Origin: Nocardia sp. alder85J | GTDB taxonomy: Bacteria; Actinomycetota; Actinomycetes; Mycobacteriales; Mycobacteriaceae | Assembly (NCBI RefSeq): GCF_020176955.2 | Contig: NZ_JAIUCZ020000005.1 | Location: 620,001 to 684,000, forward strand | Reading direction: 5' to 3' | DNA length: 64,000 nt | Shown: positions 41,726 through 51,196 of the stretch, in pieces | Position numbering within the stretch: position 1 is the first letter of the stretch | Layout of the letters: each line of letters starts with the position of its first letter | Notes under the pieces: generated by a model | What the model saw: the letters and a program-made list of their open reading frames with translations, nothing else | Database searches by the model: none | Told to the model about the DNA's origin: nothing | Made by a program: the position numbers and the translations under genes

Positions 41726-42580
41726 TCACCCACTGATGCGCGCTCCGGCGTCGAATCCCCACAACGCCATCGTCATCAGGAGGTTCACACAGATCATCGC
41801 CGTGATCCCGGCCCGCATCGCGCGCCCGGCCGCCACCCCGACGCCCTCCGGCCCACCGCTGGAGTAGTAGCCGTAGTAGCACTGGATCGTTGTCGTGATG
41901 ATCACGAAGACAACGGCTTTCACCAGTGAGTAGAGAACGTCCGTGCCGCTGAGCACCATTCGGAAGTAGTGGTCGTAGGTGCCCGGCGACTGGCTGCCCG
42001 CCAGCCCGATGGTGAACTGCACCGCAACGAAATTCACCACCAGGCAGACGATGTACAGCGGCACGATGGCCACCACCGAGGCCATCAGCCGGGTGGTCAC
42101 CAGATACGGGATCGAGCGGATCGCCAGCGTCTCCATGGCGTCGATCTCCTCGGCGATCCGCATGGCGCCCAGCTGCGCGGTGAAGCGGCAGCCCGCCTGC
42201 GCCGCGAACGCGATCGAGGCCATGATCGGCGCCAGCTCCCGGGTGGAGGCAGTGGCGGAGATCAGCCCGGTGGCCGGGCCGATGCCGAGCAGCTTCAGCG
42301 CGCTGTAGCCCTCGATGCCGACCAGCGCCCCGGCGCTGCCGCCGAGCACGATGATGATGCCGGCGGTGCCACCGCCGACGATCAGCGAGCCGTTGCCCCA
42401 GGTGACCACCGAGATCAGCCGCAGCAGTTCCTTGCGGTAGTGGCGCAGCACGATCGGCACCGAGCCGACCGCGCGCAGGAAGAACAAGGCCATGTGGCCC
42501 AGCCGCATGAAGACCTTCGCCGGTGGATCCGCCGCGCGGACCACGCTCCCCAGCGACAGCGGGTAATACGGTGCGGCCAT
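41726..42580 (-). CDS. yrbEB: Mce transporter permease YrbEB
   Basis: The 284-residue membrane protein of the MlaE/YrbE family has the signature SIAFAAQAGCRFTAQLGAMRIAEEIDAMETLAIRSIPYLVTTR between hydrophobic helices. With YrbEA it forms the inner-membrane permease of the Mce lipid importer, energised by an MceG ATPase not encoded here. Its ATG overlaps the previous stop by one base. It is the final gene of the operon, whereas in the known mycobacterial mce operons yrbE genes come first. Confidence 0.9.
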   Translation of the reverse strand: MAAPYYPLSLGSVVRAADPPAKVFMRLGHMALFFLRAVGSVPIVLRHYRKELLRLISVVTWGNGSLIVGGGTAGIIIVLGGSAGALVGIEGYSALKLLGIGPATGLISATASTRELAPIMASIAFAAQAGCRFTAQLGAMRIAEEIDAMETLAIRSIPYLVTTRLMASVVAIVPLYIVCLVVNFVAVQFTIGLAGSQSPGTYDHYFRMVLSGTDVLYSLVKAVVFVIITTTIQCYYGYYSSGGPEGVGVAAGRAMRAGITAMICVNLLMTMALWGFDAGARISG

Positions 42581-43446
42581 CAGAGCGCCGCCCGCGGGAA
42601 CAGCATGGTGTAGATCTCGGTGAAACCGACGTTCACCAGCATCAGCAGCACGATCGAGGCCACCACCGTGGCGTTCACCGAATCGGCCACGCCACCGGGA
42701 CCGCCCTTGGTGGACAAGCCCTTCTGGCACGCCACGATCGTCACGATCAGCCCGAACACCACGGCCTTGACCACCGCCAGGTACATGTCGCCGATGGTGG
42801 CGAAGGAGGAGAAGGTCGCCACGAAACTGCCCGGCGTCCCACCCTGGATGTAGACGTTGAACAGGTAGCCGGCGAGGAAGCCGACGAAGGCCGACAGCCC
42901 GGTCAGGCCCACCGCGACCACGATGCCCGCGGCCACCCGCGGCACCACCAGCCGGCGCATCACCGGCACGCCCATGACCTCCATGGCGTCGATCTCCTCG
43001 CGGATGGTCCGCGAGCCGAGATCGGCGCAGATCGCCGAGCCGACGGCCGCCGCCAGCAGCATCGCCGTGACCACCGGGGCGGCCTGGCGGATCACCGCGA
43101 GGCCGCTGGCCGCGCCGGCCAGCGAGGTCGCGCCCACCTGCCCGGCCAGCAGGCCGAACTGGATGGACAGCGTGGCGCTGATCGGCAGCGCCACCGCGAT
43201 CGTCGGCAGATACGACGTCTTGATCATGAACGCCGCCTGCAACACGAATTCCCGGAAGGCGAACTTCCCGGTCACCATGTCGAGGAAAAGGTATTGAAAC
43301 GCCCGCACGCCCATCACGAACTGCGCGCCGACGGTCTCCAGCGAGGCGATCGGATGCCGTCGCAGATAACCCCGGGCCCATTGCTTGATCGCATCGATCG
43401 GCGCCGGCGCGGCCGGTCGATCGATCACCAACTCACCAGCAGTCAC
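42580..43446 (-). CDS. yrbEA: Mce transporter permease YrbEA
   Basis: The 288-residue GTG-initiated membrane protein of the MlaE family contains GSAICADLGSRTIREEIDAMEVMGVPVMRRLVVPR and about five transmembrane helices. It pairs with YrbEB. It starts one base behind the Mce-associated gene, which confirms that both permease genes belong to the 3' part of the same transcript. Confidence 0.9.
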   Translation of the reverse strand: MTAGELVIDRPAAPAPIDAIKQWARGYLRRHPIASLETVGAQFVMGVRAFQYLFLDMVTGKFAFREFVLQAAFMIKTSYLPTIAVALPISATLSIQFGLLAGQVGATSLAGAASGLAVIRQAAPVVTAMLLAAAVGSAICADLGSRTIREEIDAMEVMGVPVMRRLVVPRVAAGIVVAVGLTGLSAFVGFLAGYLFNVYIQGGTPGSFVATFSSFATIGDMYLAVVKAVVFGLIVTIVACQKGLSTKGGPGGVADSVNATVVASIVLLMLVNVGFTEIYTMLFPRAAL

Positions 43447-43447
43447 G

Positions 43448-44218
43448 TCAGACCATTTCCACCTTGGCGGCCAGCCACTTACCGCCGACCCGCTGCATCG
43501 TCATGAGGATGCGGCTGCGATCGATACGGGGATCGGGGCTGGCGGAATTGGTGACCTCCTGGTCCACGAACAGCATGACCACGACCTGGTTCTCGGACGC
43601 GGACAGGATGCTGGCGTTCACGACCCGGCCCTTGCTCACGGCCTTGTTCTGCACCAGCAGCGCCTTCAGCTGGGTGCTGGACTGGGAGTACATGTCCTTG
43701 AAATCGCCGGTGGCGCCGTTCAGGACGTCGGTGAAGTTCTCGTCGATGTGCTGGGCGTCGATACTGGTCAGGGTGACGGCATAGGTCTGCGCGGTGGCCT
43801 CCGCGCCCCGCGCCGCGTCGTCCACCCGGTTCCGGTCGTGCAGCTTCCAGCCGAAGACCACCGCGAACACCGTCGCCACGATCAGCAGCACCGCCAGCGC
43901 CGCCACCCCGCCGCGCAGCAGCCGGCGCGATCGGCCCGTTCCGGCCCGATCCGATCCGGCCGCCGGTGTCGCATCGACCGGCGGCTGCGGATCGGCGACC
44001 GGTGTCGCGGCGGCCACCGGTGTCGCGTCGACCGGCGTGTCCCGATCGGTGACCGAATCGGCCTCGGGCACAGCGGTCTTCGTGGTGACGGCCGCGCCGC
44101 CGTCACCCCCGGCCGTGACATCCGCCTCGACCGTATCCGTGACACCTTGTCCCGCAAGCGTTTCCGGCGAGCTCCCGGTGTCTTCCTCCAGCACCGTCCC
44201 CGGTGTTGTCTTCTTCAT
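43448..44218 (-). CDS. Mce-associated membrane protein (Mam/Mas)
   Basis: The 256-residue protein has a long disordered N-terminus (about 95 residues, with repeated PVDATP/VAAATPVADP units) and one transmembrane helix (GGVAALAVLLIVATVFAVVFGW). A SnoaL/NTF2-like extracytoplasmic domain follows (TYAVTLTSIDAQHIDENFTDVLNGATGDFKDMY). This is the standard architecture of Mce-associated proteins, which stabilise the Mce complex. Here it sits between mceF and yrbEA. Confidence 0.88.
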   Translation of the reverse strand: MKKTTPGTVLEEDTGSSPETLAGQGVTDTVEADVTAGGDGGAAVTTKTAVPEADSVTDRDTPVDATPVAAATPVADPQPPVDATPAAGSDRAGTGRSRRLLRGGVAALAVLLIVATVFAVVFGWKLHDRNRVDDAARGAEATAQTYAVTLTSIDAQHIDENFTDVLNGATGDFKDMYSQSSTQLKALLVQNKAVSKGRVVNASILSASENQVVVMLFVDQEVTNSASPDPRIDRSRILMTMQRVGGKWLAAKVEMV

Positions 44219-44254
44219 CGAAGTCCTCCCTGCACAGGTGTTCGGAAGTACGGG

Positions 44255-45532
44255 CTATCTGGGCACATACGGGCCGCCGTACGGCAGCGGGATCGACTGC
44301 CGTTCCACCGGAGCGGGATCGGAGGTCGCGAGCGGATCCGCACCCGGCGGCGGATTGAGCGTGTCGTCGCCCGGCGGCCGGGGCGCGTTGCGGGCGCCGC
44401 GCGGCAGCAGGGTCGGATCGGGATCGCGGCAGTCGGCGTAGAGATACGGCTCGGGGAAATTCGGCACGCTCATCGGCAACCGCGGGGTGTCGTAGTCGCA
44501 CTGCTTGCGCGGGTAGATGCTCGCCAGCGCCCAGGCGTAGCCGTCGTGGAAGGCGTCGGCCACCCGGTCCGCGGTCGACCCGTTGCGCTGCGTCGGGAAG
44601 AACACCTCGCTCAGCGCCGGTATGTGCACATACGACATCTGGGCGATGGTGGTGAGGCTGCCCAGCAGCTGGACCATCGTGGGCGAGTTCTCGGCGATGA
44701 TCCGGTCCATCGTCTGCAACATCGGCGGGGTGAGGCCGACCAGGGTGGTGTAGCCACCGCTCATCTTCTCCACCCCGGTCAGGGTGCGGTCCAGCTCGGC
44801 CGCGGTGGCCCGCAGGCCGGGGGCCAGATCGCGGACGGTGCCGAGCACCACCCGGCTGTTGCGCAACAGATCGGTGGTCTGCGGCAGCACCCCACCGAGG
44901 GTGTCGATGAGGAAGACGCCGCCGTTGACGATCGCCGTCAGCTTCTCCGGCCCGGCCGAACTCACCCCGAGTTCCTGCACGATCGCGTGCAGCTTGTTCG
45001 GATCGAGCTGTTCGATGGTGCCGTTGAGGTCACCGAGCAACTGCGCCAGCGTGACCGGCGTGGTGGTCCGGTCGGTGCCGATCACCGCGCCGTCGGCCAG
45101 GTAGGGGCCGGTGGCGGTGGTCGGCACGAAGTCCAGGTACTGCTCGCCGGCCGCCGACAGGCCGATCACCCGCGCGTCGCTGTCGGCCGGGATGCGCACG
45201 TCGCCGTCGATCGTCGCGACCGCGGTCACGCCGCCGTCGCCGAGGTCCACCGACGACACCCGGCCCACCCGGACCCCGCGCACGGTCACGTCGCGATCGG
45301 CCAGCAGGCCACCGGAATCCTTCAGCAGCACCCGGACCCGATAGGTGGAGTGCAGCGGATTCACCTGCAACGACCCGAACATCAGGTACGACGCGCCGAG
45401 CACCAGCACCACCAGCAGCGCGACCAGCGAGACCACCAGCCGCTGCCGGCTCAGGTAGCCGATCGTGCCGACGATCACGCCGGCCACCGGTGCCAGCACG
45501 GAATCCCTTGCGGGCATTGCATTCTCGCTCAT
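44255..45532 (-). CDS. mceF: Mce-family protein MceF
   Basis: The 425-residue protein has an N-terminal membrane helix (SRQRLVVSLVALLVVLVLGASYLMFG) and an MlaD/Mce domain (about 55-130: YRVRVLLKDSGGLLADRDVTVRGVRVGRV). A long helical region follows, and the proline-rich C-terminus is typical of MceF. It contributes the final subunit of the heterohexameric Mce tube. Its ATG overlaps the mceE stop by four bases. Confidence 0.9.
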   Translation of the reverse strand: MSENAMPARDSVLAPVAGVIVGTIGYLSRQRLVVSLVALLVVLVLGASYLMFGSLQVNPLHSTYRVRVLLKDSGGLLADRDVTVRGVRVGRVSSVDLGDGGVTAVATIDGDVRIPADSDARVIGLSAAGEQYLDFVPTTATGPYLADGAVIGTDRTTTPVTLAQLLGDLNGTIEQLDPNKLHAIVQELGVSSAGPEKLTAIVNGGVFLIDTLGGVLPQTTDLLRNSRVVLGTVRDLAPGLRATAAELDRTLTGVEKMSGGYTTLVGLTPPMLQTMDRIIAENSPTMVQLLGSLTTIAQMSYVHIPALSEVFFPTQRNGSTADRVADAFHDGYAWALASIYPRKQCDYDTPRLPMSVPNFPEPYLYADCRDPDPTLLPRGARNAPRPPGDDTLNPPPGADPLATSDPAPVERQSIPLPYGGPYVPR

Positions 45533-46653
45533 CGGCCCGGTCCGATCACACGATCGTGCAGGCGGCCCAGGGTGTAGGCCAGCGAGCCGACGAAATTGGC
45601 CCAGTCGGTCTGATCCGGCACCCGGGCCTCCGGCGTGCCGGGGAAGTTGGGATCGGGTCCGGCGCCGACGGCGAGCTGGATGATGTCGGCGTCCGCCGAG
45701 GCGCCGGTGCTGTTGCCCACCTTGGCGCCCACGATGGCGAAGGTCTGGTTCAGCGAATCCAGGTTGGCCCGGGGGTCGTTCGCGGCGGTGTTCATGCCCG
45801 CGGCCAGATTGTTCAGATCGGTGATGATGCTGCGCTTCCCGGTGCCGTTGATCGACGGGAACTTCTCCAGCAGCGCCGAGATCCGGCTCAGCCGGCCCAC
45901 CAGATCGACGATGTTCCGGGTGTTCGAGCCGATGGCGTCCAGCGCCGGACCGGCGGCCGCGACCGCGTCGTTGAGGGTGGACTGCTGACCGGCCACGGTG
46001 TCGGTGAGCGCGGCGGCGTCGTGCACCGCCGTGCGGATCTGATCCGAGCGCGCCGCCAGTTTCCGGACCAGATCGGTGGTCTGGGCGATGAGGTCGCCGA
46101 GGCGGTCGCCGCGACCGTCGAGTTCGGTGCCGGCACCGTTGATCACCTTGGTCAGATCGCGGATCACACCGCCGTTGACCAGCAGCGCCGCCCGGGTCAG
46201 CACCTCCTCGATGGTGGCGGCCGCCGCGGTCGCGGACTGCGGGATGCTGTCCCCGTCGTGCAGCACCGGGCCGCCCGTCACGGCCTGATCCGGCGGGGTG
46301 AGCGCGATGAACACGTCACCGAGCGGGGTCGCCGAACGCAGCTCCGCGGTGGTGCCGACCGGCAGCGACACCTCCGACCGGACCCGCACGGTGACCACCG
46401 CCGCGTAGTCGCGGGCCCGCATCGACTCGACCTGGCCGACATCGGCGCCGTTCACCTTCACCGGCGCCTTGGCCGGCAGGTTGAGCGCGTTGGCGAAGGT
46501 GGCGGTCAGCCGGTAGCTGTGCCCGATCGACGGCGCCGGCAGCGGCACCTGGTCCAGACCACCCGCGGAGCAGCCCGCGGCGGCCAGCGCCAGCACCGGC
46601 ACCGCCAGCACGGCGGCCCGCCACGCGCCCGATCTCGTTGTCTCCAGCCTCAT
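45529..46653 (-). CDS. mceE: Mce-family lipoprotein MceE
   Basis: The 374-residue protein has a lipoprotein signal with lipobox AAGC (Cys28), which identifies MceE within the six-gene set. The Mce domain (about 45-125: YRLTATFANALNLPAKAPVKVNGADVGQVESM) and a helical shaft follow. The lipid anchor is thought to fix the complex in the outer leaflet. It overlaps mceD and mceF by four bases each. Confidence 0.92.
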   Translation of the reverse strand: MRLETTRSGAWRAAVLAVPVLALAAAGCSAGGLDQVPLPAPSIGHSYRLTATFANALNLPAKAPVKVNGADVGQVESMRARDYAAVVTVRVRSEVSLPVGTTAELRSATPLGDVFIALTPPDQAVTGGPVLHDGDSIPQSATAAAATIEEVLTRAALLVNGGVIRDLTKVINGAGTELDGRGDRLGDLIAQTTDLVRKLAARSDQIRTAVHDAAALTDTVAGQQSTLNDAVAAAGPALDAIGSNTRNIVDLVGRLSRISALLEKFPSINGTGKRSIITDLNNLAAGMNTAANDPRANLDSLNQTFAIVGAKVGNSTGASADADIIQLAVGAGPDPNFPGTPEARVPDQTDWANFVGSLAYTLGRLHDRVIGPGR

Positions 46654-47753
46654 TTCGGCAACCCCGCGATTCCGGCCAGCATGGCCACCACTCCGAAGTC
46701 GGGGCCCATGTCCGACATCTTGCCGGTGTTGCAACCCAGCTGTTTCATGTCCAGCAGGTTGCACACCTCCTTGACCATCTGGCCGTCGAACAGCACCTTG
46801 TCCGCGTTGATGTGCACCCGGCCGACCTTGAGATCGGGATCCATGACGGCATAGGCGTTGTCGACCACCAGCGGGAACAGATCCATGTACTCGGCGATGT
46901 TGCGCTGGTAGTCCGCCAGGCTCTGCATCATCACGTTCGCGTTGCCCAGCGTCCCGTTCAGGCTGCCCCGATTGCGCTGCATGAGATCGGCCGCGGTGCC
47001 GAGGATCTGGTTCAGCTTGGCGCCGGTGTCCCCGCTGCCCAGCTGCTGATCGGCCAGCAGATCGCTCAATTGGTGTACCCCGGAACCGAAATCGCGGATC
47101 TGCTGATCGTTGGCCGCGGCCGCGGTGGTCAGCGAGTCCAGATCGGTGACGATCTTCGTGACCGCGTCCTTGGTGGCCACGCCTTGGTCGCTGCCGGTCC
47201 GCAGCGCGGCGGCGAGCTGGTCGAGCGCGCTCTTGATGTCGTCGCCGTGTACCGCGGTCGCGGCGCCGACGTCGACCAGACCGGCGATCGGCCCGTGCCC
47301 GGCGCCGTCCCCGGCCAGCGATTTCGACAACTTGTCGGCCATCGCCAGCACGCTGTCGAATTCGATCGGCGTGCGGGTGTGCTTCGGGTCGAGGACCGCG
47401 TGGTCACGCAGCGTCGGACCGCCGTGATAGGCGGGGGTCAGCTCCACGTGCCGGTCGGTGAGCACCGAATCCGACACCGTCACCGCGGTCACGTCGGCCG
47501 GTACCGGGGTCGAGCTCTGGATGCTCATCCTGACCTCGACGTAGGCGCCGCGCTGGGTGATGGAGTCGACCTTGCCGATCTTCATCCCCAGCACGTCGAC
47601 CGAGTTGCCCGCGTACAGTCCCGCGGCGCTGTCGAATTGGGCGGTCACCCGCACGGTGCCGCTGCCGCCGAACGGCCCGGCTGCGGCGCCGGCCACCACG
47701 ACGACCGCGATGAGCAGCAGCGACAGCACGATGCGGCGGGTCAGTCGGCTCAT
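46650..47753 (-). CDS. mceD: Mce-family protein MceD
   Basis: The 367-residue protein starts at ATG 47753 within the mceC stop. An uncleaved signal or anchor (RIVLSLLLIAVVVVAGAAAG) precedes an Mce domain (VRVTAQFDSAAGLYAGNSVDVLGMKIGKVDSI). The helical C-terminal half is typical of the family. It is the fourth mce gene in transcription order and matches MceD in position and in lacking a proline-rich tail. Confidence 0.9.
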   Translation of the reverse strand: MSRLTRRIVLSLLLIAVVVVAGAAAGPFGGSGTVRVTAQFDSAAGLYAGNSVDVLGMKIGKVDSITQRGAYVEVRMSIQSSTPVPADVTAVTVSDSVLTDRHVELTPAYHGGPTLRDHAVLDPKHTRTPIEFDSVLAMADKLSKSLAGDGAGHGPIAGLVDVGAATAVHGDDIKSALDQLAAALRTGSDQGVATKDAVTKIVTDLDSLTTAAAANDQQIRDFGSGVHQLSDLLADQQLGSGDTGAKLNQILGTAADLMQRNRGSLNGTLGNANVMMQSLADYQRNIAEYMDLFPLVVDNAYAVMDPDLKVGRVHINADKVLFDGQMVKEVCNLLDMKQLGCNTGKMSDMGPDFGVVAMLAGIAGLPK

Positions 47754-48790
47754 TTGCAGTCCTTGTCGTACGGGGCGATGTTCACCTGCGGGGCCCGGCC
47801 GGCCAGCGCGCACATCCACGAGTCGAGGAAGGCGCCGTAGGGGGCGTTGGCGTCGAGTTCCACGCTGCTGCCGGTGAGGTTCGCCCAGGAGCGCCACGGC
47901 ACCGGGAGGATCTGCAGGATGTTGCGCAGCAGGTCGTCGTGCCGGCTGAGCATCCCGGTCATCTCGTTCAGGTTGTCGATCAGGCCCTGGACCTCGGACC
48001 GGTCGTCGACCACGATCGGCTTCAGCGAATCGACCAGATGGCTGGTGGCGGCGATCATCGACTCGATCGCCTGCCGCCGGGCCTGCACCTCCTGCAACAG
48101 GGCGCGGCCCTGGGTGACCAGGGCGCCGATGTTCGCCTGCTGGGACTTCACCAGTTCGGTGAGCTTGGCGGTGCTGGTGATCAGCGCGCCGAGCTGGTCG
48201 CGACGCTCGGCGATCACCGCGGACAGCGTGTGGATGTTCGCCATCACGGAGGGGACCAGTTGCGGCAACCCGTCGAGCTGGCCGGACAGATCGGTCAGCG
48301 CGTGGCCCACCTGATCGGCGTCGACCTGGTCGAAGGTGCGGGTCACATCGGTCAGCGCCGATTGCAGATCGTAGGGAACGCTGGTGTGCGCCAGCGGGAT
48401 TCGCGGCGCCGAACCCGGGCCGCGCGGGCTGAGCTCGACGTACCGGTTGCCCAGCAGCGTGGTCAGCTTGATCGCGGCGGCGGTGCCGGCGCCCAGCGCG
48501 ACATCGTGATGGATGCTCAGCGTCACCGTCACGTGGTCGCCGGCGAGCCGGATCCCGGCCACATGCCCGACCGGCACGCCGGCCACGGTCACCTGGTCAC
48601 CGGCGCCGAGCTGCGCGGCCTGCGCGAAATCCGCCTCGATCCGGCGGTCGCCGATGTTCAGCGAATTGACCGCCAGCGCGGCCACGATCACCACCACCAG
48701 GATCGCGATGGCCGCGACCCCCAGCCACGCTTTCGGGTACTCCTCGAGCTTCTTACCCCGTAAACCCTTCAGGTTCTGTCCGATTCGCAT
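47750..48790 (-). CDS. mceC: Mce-family protein MceC
   Basis: The 346-residue protein begins with a basic segment (NLKGLRGKKLEEYPK), then a membrane helix (AWLGVAAIAILVVVIVAALAV) and the Mce domain (IEADFAQAAQLGAGDQVTVAGVPVGHVAG). A coiled, helix-rich shaft ends in two cysteines (CALAGRAPQ, DKDCK). It starts four bases behind mceB. Confidence 0.9.
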   Translation of the reverse strand: MRIGQNLKGLRGKKLEEYPKAWLGVAAIAILVVVIVAALAVNSLNIGDRRIEADFAQAAQLGAGDQVTVAGVPVGHVAGIRLAGDHVTVTLSIHHDVALGAGTAAAIKLTTLLGNRYVELSPRGPGSAPRIPLAHTSVPYDLQSALTDVTRTFDQVDADQVGHALTDLSGQLDGLPQLVPSVMANIHTLSAVIAERRDQLGALITSTAKLTELVKSQQANIGALVTQGRALLQEVQARRQAIESMIAATSHLVDSLKPIVVDDRSEVQGLIDNLNEMTGMLSRHDDLLRNILQILPVPWRSWANLTGSSVELDANAPYGAFLDSWMCALAGRAPQVNIAPYDKDCK

Positions 48791-48794
48791 GGGG

Positions 48795-49832
48795 TCACCG
48801 ACACTTCGAGGTGTGCTGGGCGACCCCACCCGGAGTGATGCCGTCGACGACCTCCGGGATCAGCGGCCCCAGGCCGGGGGTCAGCGACAGTTGCACGTCA
48901 CAGGCGTAGGCCTCGACGTAGGCGCCGTCCTGGGTCATCCGGGCCATGCCCTTCAACAACATCGGCAAGTTGTCCCCCATGTACTCGAACTTGTCCTTGT
49001 TGTCGATGAAGTGCCGGGTGAAACCCGGATCGCGATTGATGAACTCGCCCAGGGCGGGCCGATCGGCGGCGATGATCTCCGAGGCGCGACCGACCACCCG
49101 GGCGATCTGGTCCACCCCGTCGAACAGCGCCTGGCGATTGGCGTCCAGTCCCTCGAACAGCGTGCGGGTCTGCTGGATCACGGTGGTCAGGCTGCCGCTC
49201 TGCTTCGCGAGGTTGTCCACGATGGTGGTCAGATTGGTGATCACCTGGCCCAGCACCTCGTCGGGTCCGGCGAAAGTCTGTGCCAGCTGGGTGGTTTCGG
49301 CGATCAGCGTGGTGATCGCGCCGTTGTCCCCCTGCAACGCCTTGATCAGGGCGCCGCTGATGTTGTCCACGGCGTCGCGGTCCAGGGTGCCGAACAGCGG
49401 CTCGAAACCGTTGAGCAGCTTGGAGATGTCGAAGGACGGTTCGGTGCGCTCGATCGGGATCAGCGCCCCCGAGCGCAGGGCGCCGAGATCACCCTTGCCG
49501 CTGCGCGCGATACCGAGATAACGCTGCCCGATCAGGTTCTGGTAGGTCACCGCGACCGTGCTGTCGCCGTAGAGCACCTGATCGCTCTGCACCCGGAAGC
49601 CGACCCGGGCGGTGGCGCCGGTGAGGCCGATCGACTCGACCCGCCCGACCCGCACCCCGGCCACGCGCACGTCGTCGCCGACCCGCAGCCCCGAGACGTC
49701 GGTGAACAGGGCCGAATACTTCGTGGTGCTACCCGCGACCCCGCGTTCCAGCGTGACCACCACGGTCCAGCTCAGCACCGCCGAGACCACCAGGAAGATC
49801 ACCAGCACCAGCAACGAGCGGCGATAACTCAT
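48795..49832 (-). CDS. mceB: Mce-family protein MceB
   Basis: The 345-residue protein has the anchor LLVLVIFLVVSAVLSWTVVVTLE and the Mce domain (YSALFTDVSGLRVGDDVRVAGVRVGRVESIGL). The C-terminal region has the two conserved cysteines seen in MceB/MceC proteins (YACDVQLSLTPG, TSKCR). It overlaps mceA by four bases. Confidence 0.9.
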   Translation of the reverse strand: MSYRRSLLVLVIFLVVSAVLSWTVVVTLERGVAGSTTKYSALFTDVSGLRVGDDVRVAGVRVGRVESIGLTGATARVGFRVQSDQVLYGDSTVAVTYQNLIGQRYLGIARSGKGDLGALRSGALIPIERTEPSFDISKLLNGFEPLFGTLDRDAVDNISGALIKALQGDNGAITTLIAETTQLAQTFAGPDEVLGQVITNLTTIVDNLAKQSGSLTTVIQQTRTLFEGLDANRQALFDGVDQIARVVGRASEIIAADRPALGEFINRDPGFTRHFIDNKDKFEYMGDNLPMLLKGMARMTQDGAYVEAYACDVQLSLTPGLGPLIPEVVDGITPGGVAQHTSKCR

Positions 49833-51127
49833 CGCTCACCTCCGTTCGGATCCGGCGCGACCGCGACGGTCGTGCCCCGGGCCAGCGGGCCGAACAGCAG
49901 GTCCGAGGCCGCATTCGGCGGGCCGCCGAGGATGCCGGCGATCTGCTGCTGTTCCTGCGGGCTGCCGACCGGGCCGATGTCGGGCCCCAGCCCCGCCGGC
50001 GGCTGGAAGCCGCGTGGGTCCACGCTGCCCGCGGTGGCCTCGGCGCTGGTCGGGCCGGTGACACAGCTGGGGCCGGCGAGATCGCCGTAGCGCGGGCAGT
50101 CGGCCCGGGTGTACTGCCGGTTCGGGGTCAGCTGCACGATCACCTTGGCGGTGATCCGCTGGGTGTCGGGATTCCACACGCTGACGAAGTTCCTGGTCAG
50201 CCGCGACACCGAGACGGTGATCTGCGGGAAGGTGGCGGCGCCGTCGCCGAGGACGTCGAGCACCGGGCCCATGTGGGTGGTCACGTTGATGATCTGGTCC
50301 ACCCGGCGGTCCAGCGCGCCCTCGACCGTGCCGGTGGTGTGCAGCCCGCCGGTCAGCAGCGCGGTGAGTTGCTCGCGCTGCTGCGCGATGGTCAGCATCG
50401 GCACCACCGAGTGGTGCAGGGCGTCGAGCAGTTCCGGTGCCGCCGTTTGCAATTCACGCAACGAGGCGGACAGGGCGTCGAGGGTGGTGGGCGCGTCGGA
50501 CACCGAGACCACCGAGCGCAGCGCCTCGACGATCTGCCGCAACTGCGCCCCGGCGTCGCCGAGCGCGGCGCCACGGCCGTCGGTCGCCGTCGCCAGTGTC
50601 GCCAGCATGCCGACCGCCCGATCGGTGCCCTGCCGGCCGACCGCGGCGACGATCTGCCGCAGCTGGTCCAGCGAGGTCTGCAACCGGACGGTGGCCAGGC
50701 TGCGATCCTGCGCGATCCGGGTGCCCGAGCTCAGCGACGGCGCGGAACCGTTGTCCAGCAACTGGATCGACGGCACCGCGAACACATTGCTCGGCACCAC
50801 CCGGGCGGTGACCGTCCCGGGTATGTGCCGCGCGTACTCGGGGCCGAGCCGGATGTGCACCTCGTTCATCCCGGCCTGCGCGGCCGCGGTGACCTCGGTG
50901 ACGAATCCGACCCGGACGCCCTCGTACTTCACATCGGATTTCGGTGGCAGGCCGTCGCCCACATTCGCCATGACGGCGACGACGGTCACGGACTTGCGAA
51001 ATACCCCTCGCGAATTCGCGATCATCGCCGTCGCGGCGACGGCCGCGATGACGACGAAGCAGATCCCCGTCAGCAGCAACCTCGCCGCGGACGGCCCGCG
51101 GCCGTCGGGTTCGAACATGGTCGACAC
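49829..51127 (-). CDS. mceA: Mce-family protein MceA
   Basis: The 432-residue protein starts at GTG 51127 behind AGGTAGGTAG (ATG 51118 is an alternative). A membrane helix (ARLLLTGICFVVIAAVAATAMIA) precedes the Mce domain (VTVVAVMANVGDGLPPKSDVKYEGVRVGFV). A long shaft and a proline/glycine-rich tail with ADCPRYGDLAGPSC follow, as in MceA subunits. It is the first mce gene, 69 bases downstream of the P450 gene and read in the same direction. Confidence 0.9.
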   Translation of the reverse strand: MSTMFEPDGRGPSAARLLLTGICFVVIAAVAATAMIANSRGVFRKSVTVVAVMANVGDGLPPKSDVKYEGVRVGFVTEVTAAAQAGMNEVHIRLGPEYARHIPGTVTARVVPSNVFAVPSIQLLDNGSAPSLSSGTRIAQDRSLATVRLQTSLDQLRQIVAAVGRQGTDRAVGMLATLATATDGRGAALGDAGAQLRQIVEALRSVVSVSDAPTTLDALSASLRELQTAAPELLDALHHSVVPMLTIAQQREQLTALLTGGLHTTGTVEGALDRRVDQIINVTTHMGPVLDVLGDGAATFPQITVSVSRLTRNFVSVWNPDTQRITAKVIVQLTPNRQYTRADCPRYGDLAGPSCVTGPTSAEATAGSVDPRGFQPPAGLGPDIGPVGSPQEQQQIAGILGGPPNAASDLLFGPLARGTTVAVAPDPNGGER

Positions 51128-51196
51128 GTACTACCTACCTCGCTGGCTACCTACCACTACGGCGCCGGATCCGGTTGTGGCGCCGCCCGATTCGGC